From: Caldicellulosiruptor obsidiansis OB47
Lineage (GTDB): Bacteria > Bacillota > Thermoanaerobacteria > Caldicellulosiruptorales > Caldicellulosiruptoraceae
Length of the DNA: 64,000 bases
Reading direction: 5' to 3'
Assembly (NCBI RefSeq): GCF_000145215.1
Contig: NC_014392.1
Coordinates: forward strand, 861,501-925,500
Shown: positions 25,694-35,125 of the stretch, piece after piece
How the letters are laid out: every line of letters starts with the position of its first letter
Position numbering within the stretch: position 1 is the stretch's first letter
Program-made: the position numbers and the translations under genes
The notes under the pieces: model-generated
What the model was told of the DNA's origin: nothing
The model's database searches: none
The model's input: the letters and a program-made list of their open reading frames with translations, nothing else

Positions 25694-26904
25694 AGGTATT
25701 AAAAACATATTTTGAAGTTTTTGAGATACTTAAAGATGAGTTTTGTAATTTTAATCTTCAATCAGAAAAGGTATCTATCCAAGAAGCAGTTTTTAGAATC
25801 TGTGCTCAAGATATTATAGCAGATATAGATGTTCCTCACTTTGACAAGTCCACTGTTGATGGATATGCACTAAGATGTGAAGAGACGTTTGAAGCGAATG
25901 ATGAAAACCCGGCCGTGTTTGAAATAGTAGGCGAGGTGAAAACGGGAGAGGTACCAAACTTTCAAATACAAAAAGGACAAGCTGCAAGGATATTCACAGG
26001 AGGGTATGTACCGCAAAATGTAAATAGCATTGTGATGCTTGAAAATACCATTGAAGAGGATGGAAAACTCTATGTTTTCAAGCCAGCAAAGCCTGGCGAA
26101 AATATACTCAAAAAAGGTGAGGACATAAAAAAAGGCAGTATCGTCATAAAGAAATATCAAAAGCTTGAGCCTGCTCAAATTGGCGTGTTGGGTGCAATAG
26201 GAAAAAGGGAAGTGGAAGTGTTTAAAAAAATAAGAGTGGGTATAATCTCGACCGGAGATGAAATAATATCGCAGGATGAAAAACTTGATGGTGCAAAGAT
26301 TTATGATGTGAACTCATTCACTCTGTACACATCATGCTACAAGGAATATGCTCTGCCAAAAATGTACGGGATTGTAAAAGATAATTTTGAGGTTTTGAAA
26401 GATCTTCTTTCCACAGCTTTGCAGGAAAATGACATTGTTCTTATTTCAGGTGGAAGTTCTGTTGGCACATACGACAACACTTTAAAGGCTATTGAGAGCC
26501 TAAAAGATTCTAAGGTGCTTGTTGACGGTGTTTCAATAAAACCGGGCAAACCAACAATAATAGCAAAAGTTAACACAAAGGCAGTTTTTGGACTTCCTGG
26601 CCATCCTGTGTCTTGCCTTTTTATATTCAACTTTTTTGTAAAAAAACTTATGGACATCATATTACATCAGCAGGACACTACAAGAAAAGTTCTTGCTAAG
26701 ATGAAAACCTCTATTTCGACTTCGTCCGGCAGAACTGAGTTTGTGTTTGTAAAGCTTCATTTTGGCGATGAGATTTTAGCTGAGCCTCTTTATGGAAAAT
26801 CAGGTTCGATAAATCTTTTGAATAATGCAAGTGGATATATAAGGGTTGATGCAACAAAAACTGGTATCAGGCCGGGAGATATTGTTGAGGTGATATTGAT
26901 ATGA
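25690..26904 (+). CDS. moeA: Molybdopterin molybdenumtransferase MoeA, paralog 1
   Basis: A 404-aa MoeA, which inserts the metal into adenylylated molybdopterin. The N-terminal STVDGYALR motif, GEVKTGEVPNFQIQKGQAARIFTGG, the MoCF-type core IISTGDE and LISGGSSVGTYDNT, and KPGKPTIIAKV...GLPGHPVS are all in place. ATGA overlap with tupC shows coupling. The GGSSVGTYD loop keeps the canonical GG-S-G-D pattern, unlike the next paralog. Confidence 0.94.
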   Translation: MKVLKTYFEVFEILKDEFCNFNLQSEKVSIQEAVFRICAQDIIADIDVPHFDKSTVDGYALRCEETFEANDENPAVFEIVGEVKTGEVPNFQIQKGQAARIFTGGYVPQNVNSIVMLENTIEEDGKLYVFKPAKPGENILKKGEDIKKGSIVIKKYQKLEPAQIGVLGAIGKREVEVFKKIRVGIISTGDEIISQDEKLDGAKIYDVNSFTLYTSCYKEYALPKMYGIVKDNFEVLKDLLSTALQENDIVLISGGSSVGTYDNTLKAIESLKDSKVLVDGVSIKPGKPTIIAKVNTKAVFGLPGHPVSCLFIFNFFVKKLMDIILHQQDTTRKVLAKMKTSISTSSGRTEFVFVKLHFGDEILAEPLYGKSGSINLLNNASGYIRVDATKTGIRPGDIVEVILI

Positions 26905-28064
26905 AAGATTATCATTTTTCAGCTGTGCTTCCACAGCATGCAAGAGTTTCTATCCAGGAAATTCTAAAGAAATATCTGGTATTAGAAGAAGAGGAGATTT
27001 CATTGTATGATGCAAAAAATAGATTTGTTGCAGAGGATTACAAGGCTATTCACACATCCCCACCTACAGATGTTGCTGCAATGGATGGATATGCCGTGAT
27101 GGCTGAAGAGACATTCGACGCTTATGATACAAATCCAAAATACGTTGAAAGTTTCAAAACTGTCCAAACAGGCGAAAGTATAGATAATTTCAATGCGGTT
27201 ATTCCTTTTGAAGATGTCCAGCTGGAAAACGGAAAAATAAAAATTTTTCAAAGCTACTATCCACGTCAAAACGTTCGCTCACAGGGCGAGGATATAAAAG
27301 AAGGTGAGATGATAATAAAGAAAGGTGAGTTTTTGACATTTTTTGACAAGGTATATCTAAAAGCTGGTGGGTGGCTTAATATCAAGGTTTACAAAATGCC
27401 AAAAGTTGCTTTTCTGCCAACTGGAGATGAGCTTGTGGATAGAATTGAAAAAGCTGAACAGCTTGTTGAGTTCAATTCGGTGATTTTCAGTGAGCTTCTG
27501 TATCAGTATGGTTTTGAAATTAGTGTTTTCAAACCAGTATCCAACGATTTAAATATTCTTAAAGAAACTTTGAAAAAACTTTTAGATGAGTTTGATATTG
27601 TGTTTGTAAATGCTGGGTCATCTAAAGGTGACAAGGATTTGACACATGATGTAATTCAAAGTCTTGGCAGAGTAGCTGTCCATGGTATAGCTATAAAACC
27701 TGGAAAGCCAACAGTCATAGGTGAGGTAAATGGGAAACTTGTAATGGGACTTCCTGGTTTTCCTGTTTCTATGTTTTTTGTTCTCAAAGAGATTTTTTTA
27801 AAGGCTTTCTTTGACGCATATTTGTTAAATCCGAAAGAAAAGAGTGTTATGGCTGTACTGGAAAGAAGAGTTGGGTCAGACGTTGGAGCTGAGGAGTATA
27901 TAAGAGTACAGGTGGAAAACAAGGATGGCAAAAACCATGCAAGAGTTTTAAAAAGAGGAGCAAGCGTGATTTCAAGTTTGAAGCGGGCAGATGGATATAT
28001 AGTTGTGCCAGTAAATGTGGATGTTGTGGAAGAGGGAAGTTTGGTTGAGGTTAAGATGATTTGA
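26901..28064 (+). CDS. moeA: MoeA-family protein, paralog 2
   Basis: A 387-aa second MoeA, coupled to the first by a 4-nt overlap. It keeps AAMDGYAVM, IPFEDVQLENG, FLPTGDE and the IKPGKPTVIGEV...GLPGFPVSMFFV segment. The active-site loop is NAGSSKGDKDLTHD instead of SGGSSVGTYD, which marks a distinct MoeA subfamily. Pairs of divergent MoeA proteins are common in tungsten users, and one may be specific for W and the other for Mo. That split is inference. Confidence 0.92.
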   Translation: MKDYHFSAVLPQHARVSIQEILKKYLVLEEEEISLYDAKNRFVAEDYKAIHTSPPTDVAAMDGYAVMAEETFDAYDTNPKYVESFKTVQTGESIDNFNAVIPFEDVQLENGKIKIFQSYYPRQNVRSQGEDIKEGEMIIKKGEFLTFFDKVYLKAGGWLNIKVYKMPKVAFLPTGDELVDRIEKAEQLVEFNSVIFSELLYQYGFEISVFKPVSNDLNILKETLKKLLDEFDIVFVNAGSSKGDKDLTHDVIQSLGRVAVHGIAIKPGKPTVIGEVNGKLVMGLPGFPVSMFFVLKEIFLKAFFDAYLLNPKEKSVMAVLERRVGSDVGAEEYIRVQVENKDGKNHARVLKRGASVISSLKRADGYIVVPVNVDVVEEGSLVEVKMI

Positions 28065-28078
28065 AAAAGGTGATGAAA

Positions 28079-29005
28079 ATGTTTGATGGTTTTTCAAGAA
28101 AAATAGACTATTTAAGGTTTTCTGTAACTGATAGATGCAACTTTTTTTGCATGTATTGCCGAACAAAGGATTTGTGTTATGAAAGGGCAGACCAGCTTTC
28201 AAAAGGAGAAATATTTAGAATAATCTCTGCATTTAAAAAGCTTGGGATCCAAAAACTTCGAATTACTGGTGGAGAGCCCTTTTTGAGAGATGACATTTTT
28301 GAGATAATTGAGTTTGCACACAGTATTGGCATAGAAAATATAAATATAACAACAAATGGTTGGTTAGATACCGAAAAGATTAAAAAGGTTATTAAAAGTC
28401 CGCTCAAATCAGTAAATATTTCTCTTGATACATTAGATAAGAAAAAATACAGGTTTGTAACAGGAATTGATGGTTTAGATAAGGTTTTGACAGCGATAGA
28501 TGAGTTGAGAGATCACAAGAGAGTGAAAATAAACACTGTGCTCATTCGCTCTGTTAACCTTGATGAGATAGAAGATTTGATTTCCTTTGCGAAAAAGAGG
28601 AATATTATTATTCGTTTTATTGAACTTATGCCTATTGGCATTGCCAACCAAATCTTCAAAGATGAATTTGTAAGCAAAGATGAGGTTATCAAAAGGTTCA
28701 AAGGAATAAAAGAATTAAGTACAAAAGAGGTTTCAGCTGCTAAATATTACTATGTTGAAGATTTTGACTACACAGTAGGATTTATAAGCTCTGTATCAGA
28801 CCATTTTTGCAAAACGTGCAATAAAGTCAGAGTCTCATCAACTGGCGTGCTTTACAACTGTCTGTTTGATAAGGATGGTTTAAACTTGAGAGATTTTCTG
28901 GATGATGAAGAACTCCTGCTCAAAAAGATAGAAGATTTTGTCAAAAAGAAAAAGCTGATAAGAAGCCTAAAATCGGATATGCCGATGTTTAAGATAGGAG
29001 GGTAG
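28079..29005 (+). CDS. moaA: GTP 3',8-cyclase MoaA
   Basis: A 308-aa radical-SAM enzyme that starts molybdopterin synthesis from GTP. The N-terminal cluster is C20, C24, C27 (DRCNFFCMYC), with the SAM GGEP motif near residue 64. The second cluster cysteines are in FCKTCNKVRVSSTGVLYNCLF, and the protein ends in the required Gly-Gly (FKIGG). I choose ATG 28079 with AAAAAGG upstream over the TTG at 28061. It follows moeA paralog 2 after 14 nt. Confidence 0.95.
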   Translation: MFDGFSRKIDYLRFSVTDRCNFFCMYCRTKDLCYERADQLSKGEIFRIISAFKKLGIQKLRITGGEPFLRDDIFEIIEFAHSIGIENINITTNGWLDTEKIKKVIKSPLKSVNISLDTLDKKKYRFVTGIDGLDKVLTAIDELRDHKRVKINTVLIRSVNLDEIEDLISFAKKRNIIIRFIELMPIGIANQIFKDEFVSKDEVIKRFKGIKELSTKEVSAAKYYYVEDFDYTVGFISSVSDHFCKTCNKVRVSSTGVLYNCLFDKDGLNLRDFLDDEELLLKKIEDFVKKKKLIRSLKSDMPMFKIGG

Positions 29006-29012
29006 TGTAAAG

Positions 29013-29939
29013 ATGGAATTTACACATTTTGATAAAGATGGCCTTCCCAAGATGGTAGATGTGACGTCAAAAGAACCAAGTTTCAGGGTAGCAAAAGCAA
29101 GCGGTAAAATCTTTGTAGGAAAGGATGTTATTGAAGCAATTGAAAATAGGCTTTTACCAAAAGGGGATGTGTTTGCAACTGCTAAGGTTGCGGCGATAAA
29201 TGCTGCCAAAAAGACATCCGAACTGATACCTCTTTGCCACAACATATTTTTGTCTTTTGTTGACGTTTCGTATAGGATAAACAGAGATGAAGGGTACATT
29301 GAAGCTATATCAGAAGTAAAAACTGAGGCAAAAACAGGTGCGGAGATGGAAGCAATCACAGCAGTGGTTATTTTTTTAGAGACGGTGTATGACATGTGCA
29401 AAGCGGTAAAAAAAGATATAGTAATTACTGATGTCAGGCTTATAGAAAAGTCTGGGGGGAAATCTGGACATTATATTTTTGAAAATGAAAATAAAACTGC
29501 AAAGGTTGTGTCAATCAACATCAGCAGACAAAAAGGAACGCCGAAAGAACCAGTAAGTGAAGCGGTTTTGATTGAAAACTATGGGATTGAAGGTGATGCA
29601 CACGCTGGAACTTCTCATCGGCAGGTGAGTCTTCTTGATATATCCAGCATAAAGAAGATGGAACAGTATGGGCTCAAAGGCCTTTGTTTTGGCAAGTTTG
29701 CAGAGAACATTACAACAGAAAACTTGGACCTGCAGAAAATTTCGCTTGGAACAAAACTGAGAATAGGGAATAATGTCTTGCTTGAAATAAGCCAGATAGG
29801 AAAAAAGTGCCACGGTAGCGGCTGCGAAATTGCAAGATTGGTTGGAGTTTGTATTATGCCCAAAGAAGGTCTGTTTGCAAAAGTATTAAAAGGTGGTAAA
29901 ATTAAAGAGGGAGATATTATTGAGATTTTAAATGAGTAA
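29013..29939 (+). CDS. moaC: MoaC-MOSC fusion protein
   Basis: A 308-aa two-domain protein. Residues 1-155 are MoaC, which makes cyclic pyranopterin monophosphate after MoaA: MVDVTSKEPSFRVAKASG, KKTSELIPLCHN, EMEAITAVVIFLETVYDMCKAVKKD, all catalytic segments kept. Residues about 165-308 are a MOSC domain: GIEGDAHAGTSHRQVSLL, GKFAENITTENLDL, GKKCHGSGCEIARLVGVCIMPKEGLFAKVLKGG. MOSC proteins handle sulfur or the metal centre of mature cofactor. ATG 29033-frame readings are excluded because start 29013 has the ribosome site AGGAGGG 12 nt upstream and the reading frame opens at MEFTHF. Confidence 0.94.
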   Translation: MEFTHFDKDGLPKMVDVTSKEPSFRVAKASGKIFVGKDVIEAIENRLLPKGDVFATAKVAAINAAKKTSELIPLCHNIFLSFVDVSYRINRDEGYIEAISEVKTEAKTGAEMEAITAVVIFLETVYDMCKAVKKDIVITDVRLIEKSGGKSGHYIFENENKTAKVVSINISRQKGTPKEPVSEAVLIENYGIEGDAHAGTSHRQVSLLDISSIKKMEQYGLKGLCFGKFAENITTENLDLQKISLGTKLRIGNNVLLEISQIGKKCHGSGCEIARLVGVCIMPKEGLFAKVLKGGKIKEGDIIEILNE

Positions 29940-30446
29940 AAAGTCGGCTCCACTTCCACATTCTCTTTCATTTTCTAAAAGGATATTGAGGCCATGCTCT
30001 AAGATTGGTAAAACTGCTTCAAGGCATTCTTTTACTGCCTTTGGTGAACCTGGAAGATTTATTATTAAACTGTTTTTGTATATTCCTGACACTGCACGGG
30101 AAAGGTAGCTTTTCTTGTTTATCTTTCCCGTTTCATATCTTATAAGCTCTGAAATGCCTGGTGTTTGTTTTTCTACAATTTCAAGTGTTGCCTCGGGTGT
30201 CACATCTCTTGTATAAAATCCTGTTCCACCAGTTGTCAGTATCAGATTTGCTCCGCTTTTTTGTGCCTGAATTATGGCTTCTTTTATCATTTCCTTTTCA
30301 TCTGGTACAATCTTGTAAAATACATTTATATAACCTTGTGATGACAGTATATTGATTATTACTTTTGCGCTCAAATCTTCTCTTTCTCCTCTTGAAGCTT
30401 TGTCCGAGCATGTGATTACTGCGAATGTAAAACCCATTTGTTTCAT
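29928..30446 (-). CDS. mog: MogA/MoaB-family molybdopterin adenylyltransferase
   Basis: A 172-aa MoCF-domain protein that adenylates molybdopterin before metal insertion. Visible motifs are AVITCSDKASRGEREDLSA, LILTTGGTGFYTRDVTPEAT and NLPGSPKAVKECLEAVLPILEHGL. It is on the opposite strand, convergent with moaC-MOSC and overlapping it by 12 nt, so it is not under the upstream riboswitch. With MoeA it completes the adenylation/insertion pair. Confidence 0.94.
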   Translation of the reverse strand: MKQMGFTFAVITCSDKASRGEREDLSAKVIINILSSQGYINVFYKIVPDEKEMIKEAIIQAQKSGANLILTTGGTGFYTRDVTPEATLEIVEKQTPGISELIRYETGKINKKSYLSRAVSGIYKNSLIINLPGSPKAVKECLEAVLPILEHGLNILLENERECGSGADFLLI

Positions 30447-30509
30447 CTCCTTCCTGCAAGGCTTCTACTTAAATATTTTTTAGTTAGCATTTCAAAGTCA
30501 ACAGGAATT

Positions 30510-30518
30510 TGTTATAAT
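30510..30518 (+). promoter_or_regulatory. Extended -10 promoter before the GNAT gene
   Basis: TG-T-TATAAT (30510-30518) lies about 40 nt upstream of the ATG at 30559 in the divergent gap with mogA. No good -35 is seen, which an extended -10 can tolerate. Confidence 0.55.
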
Positions 30519-30558
30519 TATATAAGATATTTTCTTGTATTGAAAGAGGGAAAATTTA

Positions 30559-30945
30559 ATGATTGAGCTTAAAGAAGTGCCACAGGAAAACCAAGAAAAG
30601 GTCAAAATTTTTTGTGATGTCAACAACATACCTTTTGATGGAGGCGCAATTTCACATATTGTGTTAGATGGCAGCAATGTATTAGGAATTTCTCAGCTCA
30701 AGGTTGAAAATGGTATAGCTGAGATATTAATCATTTTTGTGAAGAAAGAATTCAGAAACATGGGATTTGGAGATGGACTTTTAAAAATGCAGATTAATTA
30801 CTGTTATAGGAATTCAATAAGCTTTATTAAGGTAAAAAAAGGTATAAATGATCGGTTTTTTAGAAGAGTTGGATTTGTGGAAGAAGGAGAATATCTTGTT
30901 TTAGATGTTCAGGCATTTTATACAAATCTTAAGTGTAAACAATAA
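30559..30945 (+). CDS. GNAT-family N-acetyltransferase
   Basis: A 128-aa protein with the GNAT acetyl-CoA motif A as VKKEFRNMGFGDGLLKMQINYC, a close match to Q/RxxGxG/A, and the usual beta-bulge order. Substrate unknown. ATG 30559 follows GAAAGAGGG. The cheR-like gene follows after 23 nt and may be co-transcribed. Confidence 0.8.
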   Translation: MIELKEVPQENQEKVKIFCDVNNIPFDGGAISHIVLDGSNVLGISQLKVENGIAEILIIFVKKEFRNMGFGDGLLKMQINYCYRNSISFIKVKKGINDRFFRRVGFVEEGEYLVLDVQAFYTNLKCKQ

Positions 30946-30968
30946 AATTTATAGAAAGAGGGTAAGAG

Positions 30969-31751
30969 ATGCAATTTGATTATGAGTGGTTTAAAAAAAA
31001 GATTTGGGAGTATATAGGAATAAATCTTTCATATTATAAGGAAAAACAGATGAAAAGAAGAATAGAGTCGCTCATGAAAAAAAACGGGTTTGCAACTTTT
31101 GCAGATTATTATACGGCTTTGACAAAGGATCAGAAACTTTTCAACGAATTTATAAATTATTTAACAATCAACGTCTCAGAGTTTTATAGAAACCCCCAAC
31201 AGTGGGAAATACTCGAAAAAGAAATAATGCCGTATATATTAAAGAGAACAAAAAGACCCAGAATATGGTCTGCTGCCTGTTCTACAGGTGAAGAACCATA
31301 TTCAATTGTAATGCTTTTGACTAAATTTTTCCCTTTGAGCGAAATAAAAATTTTAGCAACCGACATTGACGATGATGCTATAAGAAAAGCCAAAGAAGGA
31401 GTGTATATGAAAAAAAGTTTAGAAGGACTACCTCAAGAATTTGTAAGAAGGTTTTTTAAAGAAAATGGAGAATTATATTACATAAGTGATGAAATAAAAA
31501 GATGTGTTGAATTCAGACATCATGACCTTTTAAAAGACCAATATCCAAAGGATATGGATTTAATTGTATGCCGCAATGTTTTGATATATTTTACTGAAGA
31601 AGCAAAGGATATGGTCTATAAAAATTTTAATAAATCGCTGGTTATGAATGGTATTTTGTTTGTAGGTTCAACCGAACAGATAATTATGCCCCAGAAATAT
31701 GGGCTAAAACCTATTAAGACCTTTTTCTATGAAAAGGTGATGAATATTTGA
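30969..31751 (+). CDS. cheR: CheR-type chemoreceptor methyltransferase
   Basis: A 260-aa SAM-dependent glutamate O-methyltransferase of CheR type. The N-terminal helical domain is followed by the catalytic domain with NVSEFYRNPQQWEIL, IWSAACSTGEEPYSIVMLL, ILATDIDDDAIRKAKEG and DLIVCRNVLIYF. Its targets would be chemoreceptors, but no other chemotaxis gene lies nearby. It overlaps the next membrane-protein gene by 4 nt. Confidence 0.94.
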   Translation: MQFDYEWFKKKIWEYIGINLSYYKEKQMKRRIESLMKKNGFATFADYYTALTKDQKLFNEFINYLTINVSEFYRNPQQWEILEKEIMPYILKRTKRPRIWSAACSTGEEPYSIVMLLTKFFPLSEIKILATDIDDDAIRKAKEGVYMKKSLEGLPQEFVRRFFKENGELYYISDEIKRCVEFRHHDLLKDQYPKDMDLIVCRNVLIYFTEEAKDMVYKNFNKSLVMNGILFVGSTEQIIMPQKYGLKPIKTFFYEKVMNI

Positions 31752-32260
31752 GTACTAAAAAAATTTCATATGCAGGTATGATGATAGCTACTTCAATTAT
31801 CTTTTTGGTGTTTGCCTCAATCTTGCCACGGGCAAATAGCATATTTTATATTCTTTCGTCTGTATGTATTATGACAATAATTTGGTTATTTGGGATAAAA
31901 GAAGGGTTTTTTGTATATATTGCGTGTTCTTTATTAGGGATATTCTTGATTCCCAACAAACTTGTGTCGATGGTTTATATTTTCATTTTTGGTCTATATC
32001 CTATAATAAAGGCTTTATGTGAAAAGGGTTTTCCCATTTATGTAGAGTTTTTTTTAAAGCTTTTGTATTACAACCTTGCATTAATTATTTTATATTTTAT
32101 GTTTAAACTAATAATAAAAGAAATTCCCCACTTTAAATTTGGGCTCATTCTGACACTTGTTTCATCAGAAGTAATATTTATACTCTATGACTATCTTCTT
32201 ACGCTAATTTTGCAAAAGATCAAGAGCTTGAAAATTTTTGGAGGGGCCAACCATGACTGA
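31748..32260 (+). CDS. Integral membrane protein, unknown function
   Basis: A 170-aa protein with about five membrane segments (near 9-27, 34-50, 54-72, 74-90, 103-125 and 133-158). The compact layout recalls ECF substrate-binding or MreD-like proteins, without a decisive motif. The TTG start at 31748 overlaps the cheR stop and follows AAAAGGTGATG. It overlaps the start of the TagO/WecA-type gene by 8 nt, so the two are probably coupled. Confidence 0.68.
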   Translation: MSTKKISYAGMMIATSIIFLVFASILPRANSIFYILSSVCIMTIIWLFGIKEGFFVYIACSLLGIFLIPNKLVSMVYIFIFGLYPIIKALCEKGFPIYVEFFLKLLYYNLALIILYFMFKLIIKEIPHFKFGLILTLVSSEVIFILYDYLLTLILQKIKSLKIFGGANHD

Positions 32261-33233
32261 ACTTATCATAAAGGATGCGCTTTCATTTTTGGTATCGTTT
32301 GTTCTTTTAATCATCATCACTCCGTATGTGCAGAAAAAATCTATTGAACTTGGTTTTGTAGACAGACCAAACCCGCGAAAAATTCATTCAACACCTATCC
32401 CGGTGACAGGTGGTATAGCTCTCTTTTTAGCTTTTTTCATATCCCAATTTTTGATAAGAGGTTTTAGCAGGGAGTTCTTAGGATTTTTTATTGCTTCATG
32501 TTTGATTTTGGCAATAGGTCTTTTAGATGACTGGTATAAATCACAAGGGAAAGAACTGAGTGCCCTGCCAAAATTCATTGTTCAGATTTTAGCATGTTCA
32601 ATAGTATTCTTTATGGGAATACAGATTGAAGGGATCACAAATCCCTTTACTCATAAATTCATAAGCTTTCCTGTTTGGTTCCAGTATATAGCAACAGTTA
32701 TTTGGCTTTTTGGAGTAACAACTGTTATAAACTTTATTGATGGGATAGACGGACTTGCAGCTGGTATTACCACAATTTCCGGGACAACACTGTTTTTTGT
32801 TGCGCTAATGAACCTGAGCATAATATCAACCGCAAGGGTTTCAACATATATGGCAGCAGCTTTAGTGGGTGTGTCTTCTGCATTTTTAATATTCAACCGT
32901 CATCCCGCTAAAATCTTTATGGGCGACAGTGGTGCCACTTTTTTAGGATTTGTGCTTGGGACAATTGCTGTGGAAGGAACATTTAAAGTGGCAACGGTAG
33001 TTTCGTTGATAGTACCCATTTTGACGTTGGGTCTTCCTATTTTTGATAACCTTTTTGTCATATTCAAGAGAATCAAAGAAGGGAAACCTATTTATCAAGC
33101 TGACAGAAGCCAGGTCCATTTCAGACTTTTGGAAGCTGGCTTGAACCAAAAACAGACAGTTTTATTTTTATACCTTGTGAGCATTTGTTTTTCCTTGACA
33201 TCGCTGATTATTATGCTTCTATCCAGAAGATAG
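32253..33233 (+). CDS. TagO/WecA-type polyprenyl-phosphate sugar-1-phosphate transferase
   Basis: A 326-aa polytopic transferase that loads a sugar phosphate, often GlcNAc-1-P, on undecaprenyl phosphate to start cell-wall polymer synthesis. Family motifs are PNPRKIHSTPIPVTGG, AIGLLDDWY, NFIDGIDGLAAG, IFMGDSGATFLGF and HFRLLEAGLNQKQTV. I choose ATG 32253 with TTGGAGGGG upstream. The 111-nt gap after it shows only a short A/T palindrome. Confidence 0.93.
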   Translation: MTELIIKDALSFLVSFVLLIIITPYVQKKSIELGFVDRPNPRKIHSTPIPVTGGIALFLAFFISQFLIRGFSREFLGFFIASCLILAIGLLDDWYKSQGKELSALPKFIVQILACSIVFFMGIQIEGITNPFTHKFISFPVWFQYIATVIWLFGVTTVINFIDGIDGLAAGITTISGTTLFFVALMNLSIISTARVSTYMAAALVGVSSAFLIFNRHPAKIFMGDSGATFLGFVLGTIAVEGTFKVATVVSLIVPILTLGLPIFDNLFVIFKRIKEGKPIYQADRSQVHFRLLEAGLNQKQTVLFLYLVSICFSLTSLIIMLLSRR

Positions 33234-33344
33234 GATATAAAAAAGATCTTTTTTGAGTTCTTTTTCTTGTTCTAAGCCACCCAAAGATTAAATATTCTTC
33301 TTAATATGAAAGATTAACATAACTTTTTGAGAGGGTGGTTTAGA

Positions 33345-34328
33345 ATGAGAAAAAGAATTATTTTTTTTGCTGTGCTTTCTTTTTTAATTTTCTTAGCAGG
33401 CTGCAGCTGGGAAAGTCTATCATCCACCTCACAAGAGAATACTTATGCTAACAAGAGCACTCAAACAGACGATGGTATCAAATTTGAGGTTGTGGAAAGT
33501 GATGTTTATTTTTCTCAACAAACTGGACAAAGTGAGAATCTTGCAAGTATTAAAACTATTTTTTGCGATAAAAATCATAACTTGGTGTTGACAGAAGTTT
33601 TCTCAAACAAAACACTTGATGTTGCAAAAAGAGGGCTTGAACTTTCCATTTTTTCTCCTTCTCGACAACGCAATCTAAGAACTTTTGGGCTTTTTTGTAT
33701 TTTTCCTGATAGTGTGAAGATAAATTTCTTGAAAATTGAAAAGAATATTGCAACCATCGACTTGAATAGTGAGTTTTACAAACAAAAGTATTTAGATTTT
33801 TACCTCAAGGCAATAACTTTTTACTTGACATCGTTTGAGAATATAGATAGAGTATACTTTTACAATGAAGGGAAAAGCTATACAAACAAAGCCTTTGAGC
33901 GAAAAAAAGCGGGGCAGGTTATAATTTTTGTTCCTCAGAAAGTTTTATCAGAGATCTTTCTTGTCCCTAAGTGGATAGATATTCCAGATAAATTCAAAAA
34001 TATTCCCATGGCTTTTGCACAAAAAAGCCTAATAAATAGTCTTAGCTATAGATTTTCTAAGTTAAATGGGTTAAAATTGAATAATGTAAACTTAAAAGAA
34101 AAGACTTTGTATATAGACCTATCGAAAGAGCTTTTGAACCTGAAAGGGACTGCTCAGGTAGATGTTGTTATTTCTTCAATATGCTTTACTGCAAGGGAAA
34201 TAGACAAAACTCTTAAGTATTTAAAGATCTCAATAGATGGGAAAGAACCTTATCTTGACCAGTATGATTTAAGAGAAAAAATAGATGTGGACCAGTTCAA
34301 ATTTAATAGTTTAAAAATAAGACTGTAA
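33345..34328 (+). CDS. gerM: GerM-like sporulation lipoprotein
   Basis: A 327-aa lipoprotein with signal peptide and lipobox LAGC (Cys near residue 18). Two tandem GerMN-type domains follow, roughly 50-190 and 200-325, seen as repeated [10 protein letters not shown]...LGLELS and [20 protein letters not shown]-like patterns. GerM is needed for spore engulfment and germination in Bacillus. ATG 33345 is preceded by GAGAGGGTGG. rph follows after 20 nt, the gerM-rph neighbourhood seen in Bacillus. Confidence 0.88.
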   Translation: MRKRIIFFAVLSFLIFLAGCSWESLSSTSQENTYANKSTQTDDGIKFEVVESDVYFSQQTGQSENLASIKTIFCDKNHNLVLTEVFSNKTLDVAKRGLELSIFSPSRQRNLRTFGLFCIFPDSVKINFLKIEKNIATIDLNSEFYKQKYLDFYLKAITFYLTSFENIDRVYFYNEGKSYTNKAFERKKAGQVIIFVPQKVLSEIFLVPKWIDIPDKFKNIPMAFAQKSLINSLSYRFSKLNGLKLNNVNLKEKTLYIDLSKELLNLKGTAQVDVVISSICFTAREIDKTLKYLKISIDGKEPYLDQYDLREKIDVDQFKFNSLKIRL

Positions 34329-34348
34329 AAGGAAGGGAGCAAAAAATA

Positions 34349-35125
34349 ATGAGACAAGACCAGAGAGCTTACAATGAGCTAAGACCAATAAAAATAACAC
34401 GAAACTTTATCAAATATGCAGAAGGTTCGTGCCTTATTGAAATGGGCAATACAAAGGTTATTGTGACAGCAACAATTGACGATAAGGTACCACCATTTAA
34501 AAAGGGAAGTGGGGAAGGATGGATAACAGCTGAATACTCCATGCTTCCGCGCGCAACCCAGCAGAGAAATGTAAGAGATATAAATAAACTGAGGCTCAGT
34601 GGAAGAAGTCACGAAATTCAAAGACTCATTGGCAGGGCACTCAGAGCAGGTATAAACTTTAAAGCGCTTGGTGAGAGGGTTATAATAATAGACTGTGATG
34701 TGATTCAGGCAGATGGCGGAACACGCACAGCGTCTATCACTGGCGGGTTTATTGCCATGTTTGATGCGTGCAAAAAACTTTACGATGAAAAGATAATTGA
34801 AAACTTTCCTATAACAGACTTTGTTGCGGCTGTATCTGTGGGAATTTGCGACGGTGTTGAGATGCTTGACCTTTGCTTTGAAGAAGATTCAAAAGCTGCA
34901 GTTGATATGAACCTTGTCATGAACGATAAAGGTGAGTTTATTGAGATACAAGGAACTGCTGAAGGAGCTCCTTTTTCATGGGAGCAATTCCAGAAACTTT
35001 TGGAGCTTGGCAAGCAGGGTATACAAAAGATAATAGAAGTACAAAAAGAAGTTTTGGGACAAGATTGCGAACTTGTTGGGAGTGTGCCAAAAGATGAGAA
35101 AACTTCTCATTGCGACCAAGAATGA
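34349..35125 (+). CDS. rph: Ribonuclease PH
   Basis: A 258-aa phosphorolytic 3'-5' exoribonuclease that trims tRNA 3' ends. The motifs [76 protein letters not shown] are family hallmarks. ATG 34349 follows GGAAGGGAGC. The rdgB start lies inside its last 32 bases. Confidence 0.97.
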   Translation: MRQDQRAYNELRPIKITRNFIKYAEGSCLIEMGNTKVIVTATIDDKVPPFKKGSGEGWITAEYSMLPRATQQRNVRDINKLRLSGRSHEIQRLIGRALRAGINFKALGERVIIIDCDVIQADGGTRTASITGGFIAMFDACKKLYDEKIIENFPITDFVAAVSVGICDGVEMLDLCFEEDSKAAVDMNLVMNDKGEFIEIQGTAEGAPFSWEQFQKLLELGKQGIQKIIEVQKEVLGQDCELVGSVPKDEKTSHCDQE

